A stretch of DNA of 64,000 nucleotides from Streptomyces tibetensis (GTDB lineage Bacteria; Actinomycetota; Actinomycetes; Streptomycetales; Streptomycetaceae): positions 1 through 64,000 of the forward strand of contig NZ_SZVW01000020.1 of the NCBI RefSeq assembly GCF_007655005.1, read 5' to 3'. Shown here in pieces: positions 33,713 to 41,470 of the stretch. A program made the position numbers and the translations under genes. The notes beneath the pieces are model-generated. The model made no database searches and was not told where the DNA came from. It saw only the letters and a list, made by a program, of their open reading frames with translations. Every line of letters begins with the position of its first letter. Position 1 is the first letter of the stretch.

Positions 33713-35860
33713 GTGTCCGACGGGCAGTCGTCCACGCAGGCGCCGGCAGCCGCCAGGACGCCGGTCGGCCGTCCCCTGCTCTCGCTGGCGCTCGCCTCGA
33801 TGATGGACGAGGTGCACGCCCACTCCGGCGCCGTCTACCTGATGGCGCCCGATCAGCCCGTGCTGGAGATGGCGGTGATGGCCGGACTGCCCAGGGCGTT
33901 CGCGGCGCCCTGGGAGCGGGTGGGCCTGAGCGCGCCGATCCCGGTCGCCGACGCGGCGCGCGAGCGGCGGCTGGTGTGGGTCGGCGACGAGGAGCAGATG
34001 GCGCGCCTCTATCCGCGGATCGCCGTGGTGCTGCCCTACCCGTTCGCCCTGGCCGCGGTGCCGGTCGCCACCGAGTCGACCGTCTACGGCGCGGTCTTCG
34101 TGACGTGGCCGGGCGCGCATGCGGCGGAGATGTCCGACCACGAGCGTGATCATCTGACCGCGGCCTGCGGCCGGCTGGCGGTCCGGCTGGAGCGGGCCGC
34201 CGAGCACAGCATTGCGCCGCACCCCGAGACCGACCTGCTCGCCTCGCCCCTGGTGGGCGGCATGGCCGGCACGCTCGGCACGGTCGAGGCGGCCCGGATG
34301 GTGAGCCGGCTGCCCTACGGGCTGGTCTCGCTGGACCTGCACGGACGGGTCGGCTTCGTGAACGCGGCGGCGGCCGAGCTGCTGAACGTCCCGGTCAGCC
34401 GACTGCTCGGCACTCAGCTGTGGGCATCGGTGCCCTGGCTCAACGACCCGGTCTACGAGGACCGCTACCGGGCGGCGCTGCTCAGCCAGCACGTCACCTC
34501 GTTCGTGGCGCTGCGCCCGCCCGGTGAGTGGCTGTCGTTCCGGCTGTACCCGAGCACGACGGGATTGAGCGTCCGCATCACCAGGTCCAGGGCCATGTCC
34601 CGGATGAACCGGACCGCACCGCCGCCCGACGGGGCGCCGTCCCGGCTGGTCACCATCTCGCAGGTGCTGGACCTGGCCGGCGCGCTCACCGAGGCGGTGG
34701 GCGTGCAGGACGTGGTACAGCTGGTCGCGGACGAGATCGCACCCGCGGTGGGCAGCCAGGCCCTGGTCGTGCTGGGCTCGCGGGCCAAGCGGCTGCGGGT
34801 GCTCGGGCACCGCGGGTACCGGGACCCGCACGTGGTGGAGCGGTTCGACGGGATGCCCCTGACCGAGCCGACACCGGGCACCCAGGTGCTGCGGACGGGG
34901 GTGCCCGCGTTCTTCGAGTCGCAGGAGCAGCTGGAGCGCCTGTACCCGGCGCGGCTCGCGACCCCTGACGGGTTCGCGGCCTGGGCCTTCCTGCCGCTGA
35001 TCGCCCAGGGCCGCCCGGTGGGGACGTGTGTGCTCTCCTACGCCGAGCCGCACCCCTTCCCGACGGAGGAGCGGGCGGTGATGACGAGCATGGCCGGACT
35101 GATCGCCCAGGCCCTGGAGCGGGCGCTGCTCTACGACGCCAAGCACCGTCTCGCGCACGGTCTGCAGGAGGCGCTGCTGCCGCACTCCCTGCCGTCGCTG
35201 CCCGGCATCGAGGCGGTCGGCCGCTATGTGCCGGCCACTCAGGGCATGGACATCGGCGGCGACTTCTACGACCTGGTGGGCACCCAGGGGCGTGCCGCGG
35301 CGGTGATCGGGGACGTGCAGGGCCACAACGTGACGGCGGCCGGGCTGATGGGGCAGGTCCGCACCGCGGTGCGGGCCTACACGACCGTGGGGCAGGCGCC
35401 CGAGGAGGTCATGCGCAGCACCAACCGGCTGCTGCTCGACCTCGGGTCCGACCTGTTCGCCAGCTGCCTGTACCTGCGGCTCGACCCGGAGCACGGGCGA
35501 GCCGTGATGTCCCGGGCGGGGCACCCCCCGCCGCTGCTGAGACGGCCGGACGGACGGGTGCGGGTCCTGGATCTGGCGGGCGGCCCGCTGCTGGGCATCG
35601 ACGCCTCGGCGGTGTACCCGACGACGGAGGTCGCCCTGCCCCCCGGTTCGCTGCTCGTCCTCTACACCGACGGGCTGGTGGAGTCCCCCGGTACGGACTT
35701 CGAGGAGGCCCTCGCGGATCTGGGCCGGCGTCTGGCCGACGCCGGGGACCAGCCGCTGGACGAACTGGCCGACAGCCTCATCCATCATGAGCGGCCTCGC
35801 GTGGACGGGGAGGAACGGCTCGATGACATCGCCCTATTGCTGATCAGGGCCCTCGGGTAG
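33713..35860 (+). CDS. SpoIIE-family PP2C phosphatase with GAF and PAS domains
   Basis: A 715-residue sensor phosphatase: GAF-like (about 10-155), PAS (about 190-300, with YGLVSLDLHGRVGFVNAAAAEL), second GAF (about 310-470), and PP2C/SpoIIE (about 490-710) with GGDFYDLVG, IGDVQGHNVTAAGLM, YTDGLVE and LDDIALLLI carrying the metal ligands. Unlike the 23.4-kb paralogue it lacks the C-terminal HATPase domain. GTG 33713 was chosen for the AGGAGGT eight bases upstream; TTG 33668 is possible. It probably dephosphorylates an anti-anti-sigma factor. It follows the SapB cluster and ends convergent with the protease gene. Confidence 0.88.
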   Translation: MSDGQSSTQAPAAARTPVGRPLLSLALASMMDEVHAHSGAVYLMAPDQPVLEMAVMAGLPRAFAAPWERVGLSAPIPVADAARERRLVWVGDEEQMARLYPRIAVVLPYPFALAAVPVATESTVYGAVFVTWPGAHAAEMSDHERDHLTAACGRLAVRLERAAEHSIAPHPETDLLASPLVGGMAGTLGTVEAARMVSRLPYGLVSLDLHGRVGFVNAAAAELLNVPVSRLLGTQLWASVPWLNDPVYEDRYRAALLSQHVTSFVALRPPGEWLSFRLYPSTTGLSVRITRSRAMSRMNRTAPPPDGAPSRLVTISQVLDLAGALTEAVGVQDVVQLVADEIAPAVGSQALVVLGSRAKRLRVLGHRGYRDPHVVERFDGMPLTEPTPGTQVLRTGVPAFFESQEQLERLYPARLATPDGFAAWAFLPLIAQGRPVGTCVLSYAEPHPFPTEERAVMTSMAGLIAQALERALLYDAKHRLAHGLQEALLPHSLPSLPGIEAVGRYVPATQGMDIGGDFYDLVGTQGRAAAVIGDVQGHNVTAAGLMGQVRTAVRAYTTVGQAPEEVMRSTNRLLLDLGSDLFASCLYLRLDPEHGRAVMSRAGHPPPLLRRPDGRVRVLDLAGGPLLGIDASAVYPTTEVALPPGSLLVLYTDGLVESPGTDFEEALADLGRRLADAGDQPLDELADSLIHHERPRVDGEERLDDIALLLIRALG

Positions 35861-35900
35861 GGCCGGTGGGCATGGGCAACCGGCCCGGAACGCAGGGGAG

Positions 35901-35940
35901 CCGGTCCGGTTCCGCCAGGAAGGGGGCGGAACCGGGCCGG
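35901..35940. terminator. Bidirectional terminator hairpin
   Basis: A 16-bp stem (35901-35916 with 35925-35940, one G-U pair; core CCGGTTCCGCC/GGCGGAACCGG) and an eight-base loop lie between the convergent SpoIIE phosphatase and protease genes. Confidence 0.7.
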
Positions 35941-35975
35941 CTGCGTCGGACCGGCTGCCGACGGCTCTGCGAGGG

Positions 35976-37385
35976 TCAGCGGGACTCGGTCAGACCGGAG
36001 TTGTCCTCGACGCCCTGACCCGCGTCCTGACCGGCGCCCGCGTCCTGACCGGCTCCGGCGCCCGCATCGTCGCCTCCGGCCTGCTCACCGGCACCGGCAC
36101 CGGCCTCTTCGCCGGCACCGGCACCCGCACCGGCTTCCTCACCGGCACCGGCCTCTTCACCGGCGCCCGCTTCGTCGCCCGCACCGGCCTCCTGGCCCGC
36201 ACCGGCTTCCTCGCCCGCACCCGCGCCGGCCTCGTCACCGGCACCGGCGCCGCCGCCCGCGGCACCGCCCGCGCCGAGGGTCGCGCCGACCGCCTCCAGG
36301 GCGGTGGTCACCGGCTGGAAGAACGTCTCGCCGCCGGCCGTGCAGTCACCGCTGCCGCCGGAGGTCAGGCCGATGGCGAGACCGTCCTGGGTGAACAGCG
36401 AGCCGCCGCTGTCGCCGGGCTCGGCGCAGACGTCGGTCTGGATGAGGCCCGTCACGGTGCCTTCGGGGTAGTTCACCGTGGCGTCGAGGCCGAGGACCTG
36501 GCCGTCGTTGAGCCCGGTGGTGCTGCCCATCCGGAAGACCTGCTGCCCGACGGTGGCTTCCGCGGCCTCGGTGATCGGGACGGTCTGGTCGCCGGTGTTG
36601 ACCTCACTGGGCGCCTCGGTCGCCGGGTCGTCGTACTTCACGAGTGCGAAGTCGCCGTTGCCGGGGAAGGTCGACTGGTCGACCGTGGCGATCGGCTGGC
36701 CGCCCTGGGTGTCGGACCACTCGTTGCCGCCGAGGGTGCAGTGACCGGCCGTCAGGAAGGCCGGGGAGCCGTCGCCGGCGGTGACGTTGAAGCCGAGGGA
36801 GCAGCGCGAGCCGCCCGCGAAGATGGCGTCGCCTCCGGAGACGAACGGCTTGAAGGTGCCGGAGGACTTCTTGAGCGTGGCCATGCCGGAGCCGAGCTCC
36901 TGCACGGTGCTCTCCAGTCTGTCCCACTTGGCACCGGTCACGGTGCTGTCGGCGGTCACCAGGAGCTTGTTGGTGCGCGGGTCGATCGACCACGAGGTGC
37001 CCGCGATGGTCGCCTCGGACTTCAGCGTCGACGCGCCGTCCTGGAGCTCCGACCAGCTGTTGTCGACCTCGCGGACCTTCGCGCCGGCCGCCTTCGCCCG
37101 CACGATCACGTTGTTGTTGTCGCCCGGTACGACGTTGACGACGAGCTGCTTGCTGTCGCCGTCGTAGTAGGAGCCGCCGAACGCCTCACCGAGGAGCCCG
37201 GAGAGGTGCGAGGCGAGATCCGAGGCGTCGCCCGCCTTCAGGGTCTTCGGCGCGGCAGCCGCGTCGCCGGACGAACCGTCCTGCGAGGCGTTGGCGTTGG
37301 GGAGCAGGATCGCGGCCGCGCCGAGCGCCACCACACCGCCTGCCGCTATCGCGGCCTTGCGCTTCGGAATTCGCTTGTGACTCAA
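35976..37385 (-). CDS. Secreted chymotrypsin-fold (S1, alpha-lytic-like) protease with Ala/Gly/Glu repeat tail
   Basis: A 469-residue pre-pro-protease. A Lys/Arg start and hydrophobic signal (about 10-34) precede a pro-region to about residue 190. The catalytic domain (about 195-365) has H215 in TAGHC, D245 in NGDFALV and S326 in GDSGGS, with Cys pairs as in streptogrisins. From about 370 to the end the protein is a low-complexity tail of EAGAG/EEAGAG/DAGAG units, strongly acidic. TTG 37385 is preceded by AGGAGGAG at eight bases. The tail could act as a wall-associating or spacer segment (inference). It diverges from the NHLM precursor gene. Confidence 0.88.
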   Translation of the reverse strand: MSHKRIPKRKAAIAAGGVVALGAAAILLPNANASQDGSSGDAAAAPKTLKAGDASDLASHLSGLLGEAFGGSYYDGDSKQLVVNVVPGDNNNVIVRAKAAGAKVREVDNSWSELQDGASTLKSEATIAGTSWSIDPRTNKLLVTADSTVTGAKWDRLESTVQELGSGMATLKKSSGTFKPFVSGGDAIFAGGSRCSLGFNVTAGDGSPAFLTAGHCTLGGNEWSDTQGGQPIATVDQSTFPGNGDFALVKYDDPATEAPSEVNTGDQTVPITEAAEATVGQQVFRMGSTTGLNDGQVLGLDATVNYPEGTVTGLIQTDVCAEPGDSGGSLFTQDGLAIGLTSGGSGDCTAGGETFFQPVTTALEAVGATLGAGGAAGGGAGAGDEAGAGAGEEAGAGQEAGAGDEAGAGEEAGAGEEAGAGAGAGEEAGAGAGEQAGGDDAGAGAGQDAGAGQDAGQGVEDNSGLTESR

Positions 37386-38129
37386 ACTTCTCTCCTCCTG
37401 GGGAACGGAGTAGGTGCCGCCGTCCGGCAGCTTCTGGGGGGCGCCTGGATGGCTGTTGGTACGCACGTGCCGCACGGGGCGTTCAATTCCGATTGCAAGT
37501 GATCCCTTCGCATCGCGGAATCAGCCAACTCCCGCCGCGCGCAGGGCGACCGCTCACCCAGCGACCGCCCTGTTCACGTGGGCCGGTCCAGCAGGGCGGG
37601 CCGGGCGGGCCGACGGCGAGCCATGGCCGGATGACGGCCTTTCAGGATCGAGCGCCACCTCGGGATGACGGAACGAAACGCTCCGTATCCGGCCGGAAAC
37701 GATCTGTCGCAATCACGGAGTCAAACCCCGGCTTCAGCGAATCTGCACATCGACTGCTCAACCCGGTCACCGAAAGGAGGGTTATCCACAGCCCGGCCGC
37801 GTCGGTCACGCCTTTGGGGCGGGAGTGCCGGATTCGCCGCCCGGCGACTCAAGGGCTGGGATGCGCCGATGCGGTGCCGCATGTGAAGAACTCGCCCCCA
37901 AGCGGTGCGCAGACCTCCACGGATCGGTGCCGCCGGGGCGCAAGTTGCCTGGTGAGAGGCGAGGTTGATTGGAAGCGCGGAGCAGCGGCGTGCTTTGATC
38001 CATCGCACCGCGGGGGCCGCTCAGGGCACTCGGAAACGAATGTCCGGCGCTCGCGGTCGCGGCCGTCATCTGTCCCCAGAGGGGGCCGCTCCCCCCTTGT
38101 GAGATACCCATATGAAGGGAAGTTCCACC
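37386..38129. other. Long intergenic region between protease and precursor peptide
   Basis: 744 bp of lower-GC sequence with no credible gene; the open frames here lack codon bias and ribosome binding sites. It must hold the promoters of the protease (-) and the precursor peptide (+). A single TTATCCACA (37782-37790) looks like a DnaA box but is isolated. A short G5/C5 hairpin (38081-38096) sits 34 bases before the precursor start. Confidence 0.55.
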
Positions 38130-38345
38130 ATGAACTCCACCCCCCAGGTTGAGACCGTCGAGATCGCTGACGCCCAGCTCGACGCCATCTCCGGCGGCCT
38201 GTCCGTGAACGCCGTGAACACCGTCACCGACACCGTCGACGGCATTGCCCCGGTCTCCGGCCTGGTCGACACCGCCGTCGGCACCGTCGAGGGCGTCACC
38301 GGCCTGAACACGGCCCCGGTCACCGGCCTGGTCTCCGGCCTCTGA
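38130..38345 (+). CDS. Double-glycine precursor peptide of an NHLM-type export system
   Basis: A 71-residue peptide. The leader (1-23) is acidic, MNSTPQVETVEIADAQLDAISGG, in which DAQLDAISGG matches the L-x2-I/V-x-GG double-glycine pattern cut by C39 peptidases. The predicted 48-residue product has two imperfect repeats, ending PVSGLV and PVTGLV, built from Val, Thr, Gly, Ala, Leu, Asp and Asn. It has no Cys, Lys, Arg, His, aromatic residue or Met, and a net charge near -4. AAGGGAAG precedes ATG 38130. It is followed by a hairpin and the HlyD/C39-ABC/ABC operon. A beta-prone surface or structural peptide is inferred. Confidence 0.85.
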   Translation: MNSTPQVETVEIADAQLDAISGGLSVNAVNTVTDTVDGIAPVSGLVDTAVGTVEGVTGLNTAPVTGLVSGL

Positions 38346-38367
38346 TCGAGCCCTTGTGCCGTTGATT

Positions 38368-38394
38368 CCCGGAACCGCAGCCGGCGGTTCCGGG
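38368..38394 (+). terminator. Hairpin between precursor peptide gene and export operon
   Basis: A perfect 11-bp stem (CCCGGAACCGC pairing with GCGGTTCCGGG) with a five-base loop, followed by TTCTTC, starts 23 bases past the precursor stop. It probably attenuates read-through into the transporter genes and stabilises the short precursor mRNA. Confidence 0.7.
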
Positions 38395-38440
38395 TTCTTC
38401 GGGTTCCGTTACCACCTCTTCCACGGGTGAGGGAAGTTCC

Positions 38441-39247
38441 TTGCAGTTCCGCCAACAGGCCCTCGCCAAGCTCCAGTCACCGGAAGAACTCGACCTCCCG
38501 GTGCGTTTCACCCGCCCGCAGGGCTGGCTCGTGCTCTCGGTGACGGTCGTCGCCATGGCGGCCGCCTCGGTGTGGGCCGTGACCGGCTCGGTGACCTCCA
38601 CGGTCAGCGCGCCCGCCATCATCACGCACGGGCAGGGCAGTTACCTCCTGCAGAGCCCCGTCGCGGGCCAGGTCACCGCGGTGCTCGCCAAGCAGGGCGA
38701 GCAGGTTCCCGCGGGCTCCCCCATGCTCAAGGTCCGTACCGCCAAGGGCGAAGCGGTCGTCCGTACGCTCGCCGCGGGCCGGGTCTCGGCGCTGGCCGCG
38801 ACCGTCGGGCAGATCATCCAGACCGGCGCGAACGTCGCCGCCGTCGAGAAGGTCGCCCACACCGGCGACCCGCTCTACGCCACCGTGTACGTCCCGGCGG
38901 AGAACGCCGCCTCGATCCCCGACGACGCGGCCGTCGACCTGACCGTGCAGTCGGTGCCGACGCAGGAGTACGGCGTCTTGCGGGGCCATGTGAAGTCGGT
39001 CGACCGCTCGGCCCAGTCCCCGCAGACGATCGCCGCGTTCCTCGGGGACAGCCAGTTGGGCGAGCAGTTCACCAAGAAGGGCAGGCCGGTGGCCGTGACG
39101 GTGCGGCTGGACAAGTCCTCCGCCACGAAGAGCGGTTACCGGTGGTCGTCGGCGGACGGGCCCCCCTACAAACTGACGTCCATGACGCTGGCCTCCGGTT
39201 CGATCCGGCTGGCCGACCAGCGCCCCGTCGACTGGCTGCTGCCATGA
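38441..39247 (+). CDS. NHLM-type HlyD-like membrane fusion protein
   Basis: A 268-residue protein with one N-terminal membrane helix (about 29-50), then a lipoyl/barrel-sandwich part (LLQSPVAGQVTAVLAKQGEQVPAGSPM, in parts) and a C-terminal beta domain with YATVYVPAENAASIP. It fits the short HlyD-like subunit of NHLM (nitrile-hydratase-leader microcin) exporters. It would link the ABC pump to the cell exterior. TTG 38441 is preceded by GAGGGAAG. Its stop overlaps the next start (ATGA), so the two are coupled. Confidence 0.85.
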   Translation: MQFRQQALAKLQSPEELDLPVRFTRPQGWLVLSVTVVAMAAASVWAVTGSVTSTVSAPAIITHGQGSYLLQSPVAGQVTAVLAKQGEQVPAGSPMLKVRTAKGEAVVRTLAAGRVSALAATVGQIIQTGANVAAVEKVAHTGDPLYATVYVPAENAASIPDDAAVDLTVQSVPTQEYGVLRGHVKSVDRSAQSPQTIAAFLGDSQLGEQFTKKGRPVAVTVRLDKSSATKSGYRWSSADGPPYKLTSMTLASGSIRLADQRPVDWLLP

Positions 39248-41469
39248 GCGCGACCGCACAGGAACCGAGGAGCAGGCGCCGCGCCGCCCCGCCCAAGCGC
39301 AAGGTGCCCAAGGCCCGGGCGAAGACCGTCCGCACCCCCACCGTGCTCCAGATGGAAGCCGTCGAGTGCGGCGCCGCCTCGCTGGCGATGGTGCTCGGCC
39401 ACTACGGCAAGCACGTCCCGCTGGAGGAACTGCGCATCGCCTGCGGCGTCTCCCGCGACGGCTCGCGCGCCAGCAACCTCCTGAAGGCGGCCCGCTCCTA
39501 CGGCCTGACGGCCAAGGGCATGCAGATGGACCTGGCCGCCCTCGCCGAGGTGAAGTCGCCGGCCATCCTGTTCTGGGAGTTCAACCACTACGTCGTCTAC
39601 GACGGCATGGGCCGGCGTTTCGGCCGCCGCGGTGTCTACATCAACGACCCCGGCAAGGGCCGCCGGTTCGTCCCCATGGAGGACTTCGACGGCAGCTTCA
39701 CCGGTGTCGTCCTGGTGATGGAACCCGGCGAGGACTTCGCTCGGGGCGGCCGCAAGCCCGGCGTCCTGGGCGCGATGCCCGCCCGGCTGCGCGGCACGGC
39801 GGGCACGATGCCCGCCGCCGTCCTGTCGAGTCTGCTGCTGGTGGCGGTCGGCGCCGCGGTGCCCGCGCTGAGCCGCACCTACATCGACGAGTTCCTGATC
39901 GGCAACCAGACCTCGCTGCTGGGCGTGCTGTTCACGTCGATGGCGGCGTGCGTGCTGCTCACCGTCGTGCTGACCTGGCTGCAGCAGGCCAACCTGCTGC
40001 GCGGCCGCATCATCTCCTCGACCCTGTCCAGCGCCCGCTTCCTGCGGCACCTGCTGCGGCTGCCGGTGACGTTCTTCTCCCAGCGCAGCCCGGCCGACCT
40101 GGTGCAGCGCCTGCAGTCCAACGACGCGGTGTCGGAGACCCTGTCCCGCGACCTCGCCGCGGCGGGCGTGGACGCGGTCGTGGTCGTCCTGTACGCGGTG
40201 CTGCTGTACACCTACGACCCGCAGCTGACGTTCGTCGGCATCGGCGTGGCCCTGCTGAACGTCGTGGCGATGCGGGTCGTCATCCGGTTGCGGGCGACCC
40301 GCACCGCGAAACTGCGCGCGGACACGGCACGCCTCACCAACACCGCGTACACGGGCCTCCAGCTCATCGAGACGATGAAGGCGACCGGCGGCGAGGACGG
40401 CTACTTCCGCAAGTGGGCCGGGCAGCACGCCACCACCCTGGAGGAGCAGCAGCGGCTCGGCGTGCCCAGTGCCTGGCTGGGCGTGGTCGCGCCGACGCTC
40501 GCCACCCTCAACAGCGCGCTGATCCTGTGGATCGGCGGCATGCGGGCGGTCGAGGGGCACATCTCGGTCGGTCTGCTGGTCGCCTTCCAGGCCCTGGTCA
40601 CCCGCTTCACCGCCCCGCTGACCCGGCTGAACGGCGTCGCGGGCCGCATCCAGGACTTCGCGGCGGACGTGGCCCGGCTGAAGGACGTGGAGAACTTCCA
40701 GGCCGACCCGCTGTACGGCCGCCCCGGCGGAGGTGAGTCCACGCGCCGACTGCAAGGTCATGTCGAGCTGGAGAACATCACGTTCGGCTACAGCCCCCTC
40801 GACAAGCCCCTGCTCACCGGCTTCGACCTGACCGTCGGCCCCGGTCAGCAGGTGGCATTGGTGGGCGGCTCGGGCAGCGGCAAGTCCACGGTGTCCCGGA
40901 TGATCTCCGGCCTGTACGCGCCGTGGGAGGGCGTGATCCGTATCGACGGGCAGCGCATCGAGGACATCCCGCGCGGGGCGCTGGCCGCCTCGGTCTCCTT
41001 CGTCGACCAGGACGTGTTCCTCTTCGAGGGCACGGTCCGCGACAACGTGGCGCTGTGGGACCCCTCGATCCCCGACGACGCGGTGGAGGACGCGCTGCGC
41101 GACGCCGCCCTGTACGAGGTGATCACACGCCGCCCGGGCGGCATCCACAGCAAGGTGGAGCAGGACGGCCGCAACTTCTCCGGCGGGCAGCGCCAGCGCC
41201 TGGAGATCGCGCGGGCGCTGGTGCGCCGGCCGAGCATCCTGGTGCTCGACGAGGTGACGAGTGCGCTGGACGCGGAGACCGAGCAGATCGTGATGGACAA
41301 CCTGCGCCGGCGCGGCTGCGCCTGCGTGGTGATCGCGCACCGGCTGAGCACCGTGCGCGACAGCGACGAGATCGTCGTCCTGCAGCACGGCACGGTCGTG
41401 GAGCGGGGACGGCACGAGGACCTGGTGGCCCGCGGCGGCGCGTACGCGGCACTGGTCAGGGAGCGGTGA
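39244..41469 (+). CDS. NHLM-type peptidase/ABC transporter (C39 domain)
   Basis: A 741-residue peptidase-containing ABC transporter. The C39 domain (about 25-165) has the catalytic triad C42 in VECGAAS, H115 in FNHYVVYDG and D135 in INDPGKG. Six membrane helices (about 195-470) follow, then the ATPase: Walker A GGSGSGKS, signature FSGGQRQRLEIARAL, Walker B ILVLDEVTSALD, H-loop VIAHRLST. All catalytic residues are intact. It should cut the leader after GG and export the product of the 38130 gene. It matches the first ABC protein (ABC1) of NHLM systems. Confidence 0.92.
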   Translation: MSATAQEPRSRRRAAPPKRKVPKARAKTVRTPTVLQMEAVECGAASLAMVLGHYGKHVPLEELRIACGVSRDGSRASNLLKAARSYGLTAKGMQMDLAALAEVKSPAILFWEFNHYVVYDGMGRRFGRRGVYINDPGKGRRFVPMEDFDGSFTGVVLVMEPGEDFARGGRKPGVLGAMPARLRGTAGTMPAAVLSSLLLVAVGAAVPALSRTYIDEFLIGNQTSLLGVLFTSMAACVLLTVVLTWLQQANLLRGRIISSTLSSARFLRHLLRLPVTFFSQRSPADLVQRLQSNDAVSETLSRDLAAAGVDAVVVVLYAVLLYTYDPQLTFVGIGVALLNVVAMRVVIRLRATRTAKLRADTARLTNTAYTGLQLIETMKATGGEDGYFRKWAGQHATTLEEQQRLGVPSAWLGVVAPTLATLNSALILWIGGMRAVEGHISVGLLVAFQALVTRFTAPLTRLNGVAGRIQDFAADVARLKDVENFQADPLYGRPGGGESTRRLQGHVELENITFGYSPLDKPLLTGFDLTVGPGQQVALVGGSGSGKSTVSRMISGLYAPWEGVIRIDGQRIEDIPRGALAASVSFVDQDVFLFEGTVRDNVALWDPSIPDDAVEDALRDAALYEVITRRPGGIHSKVEQDGRNFSGGQRQRLEIARALVRRPSILVLDEVTSALDAETEQIVMDNLRRRGCACVVIAHRLSTVRDSDEIVVLQHGTVVERGRHEDLVARGGAYAALVRER

Positions 41470-41470
41470 G

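Noticed and set aside
37782..37790. TTATCCACA as a DnaA box or replication origin
   Set aside because: Only one copy, no cluster of boxes and no origin-associated genes; probably chance.
37493..38152. 219-residue frame before the precursor peptide
   Set aside because: No ribosome binding site, no codon bias, composition unlike a protein; treated as intergenic.
38130..38345. Lanthipeptide precursor
   Set aside because: The core has no Cys, so thioether rings cannot form, and no dehydratase is adjacent.
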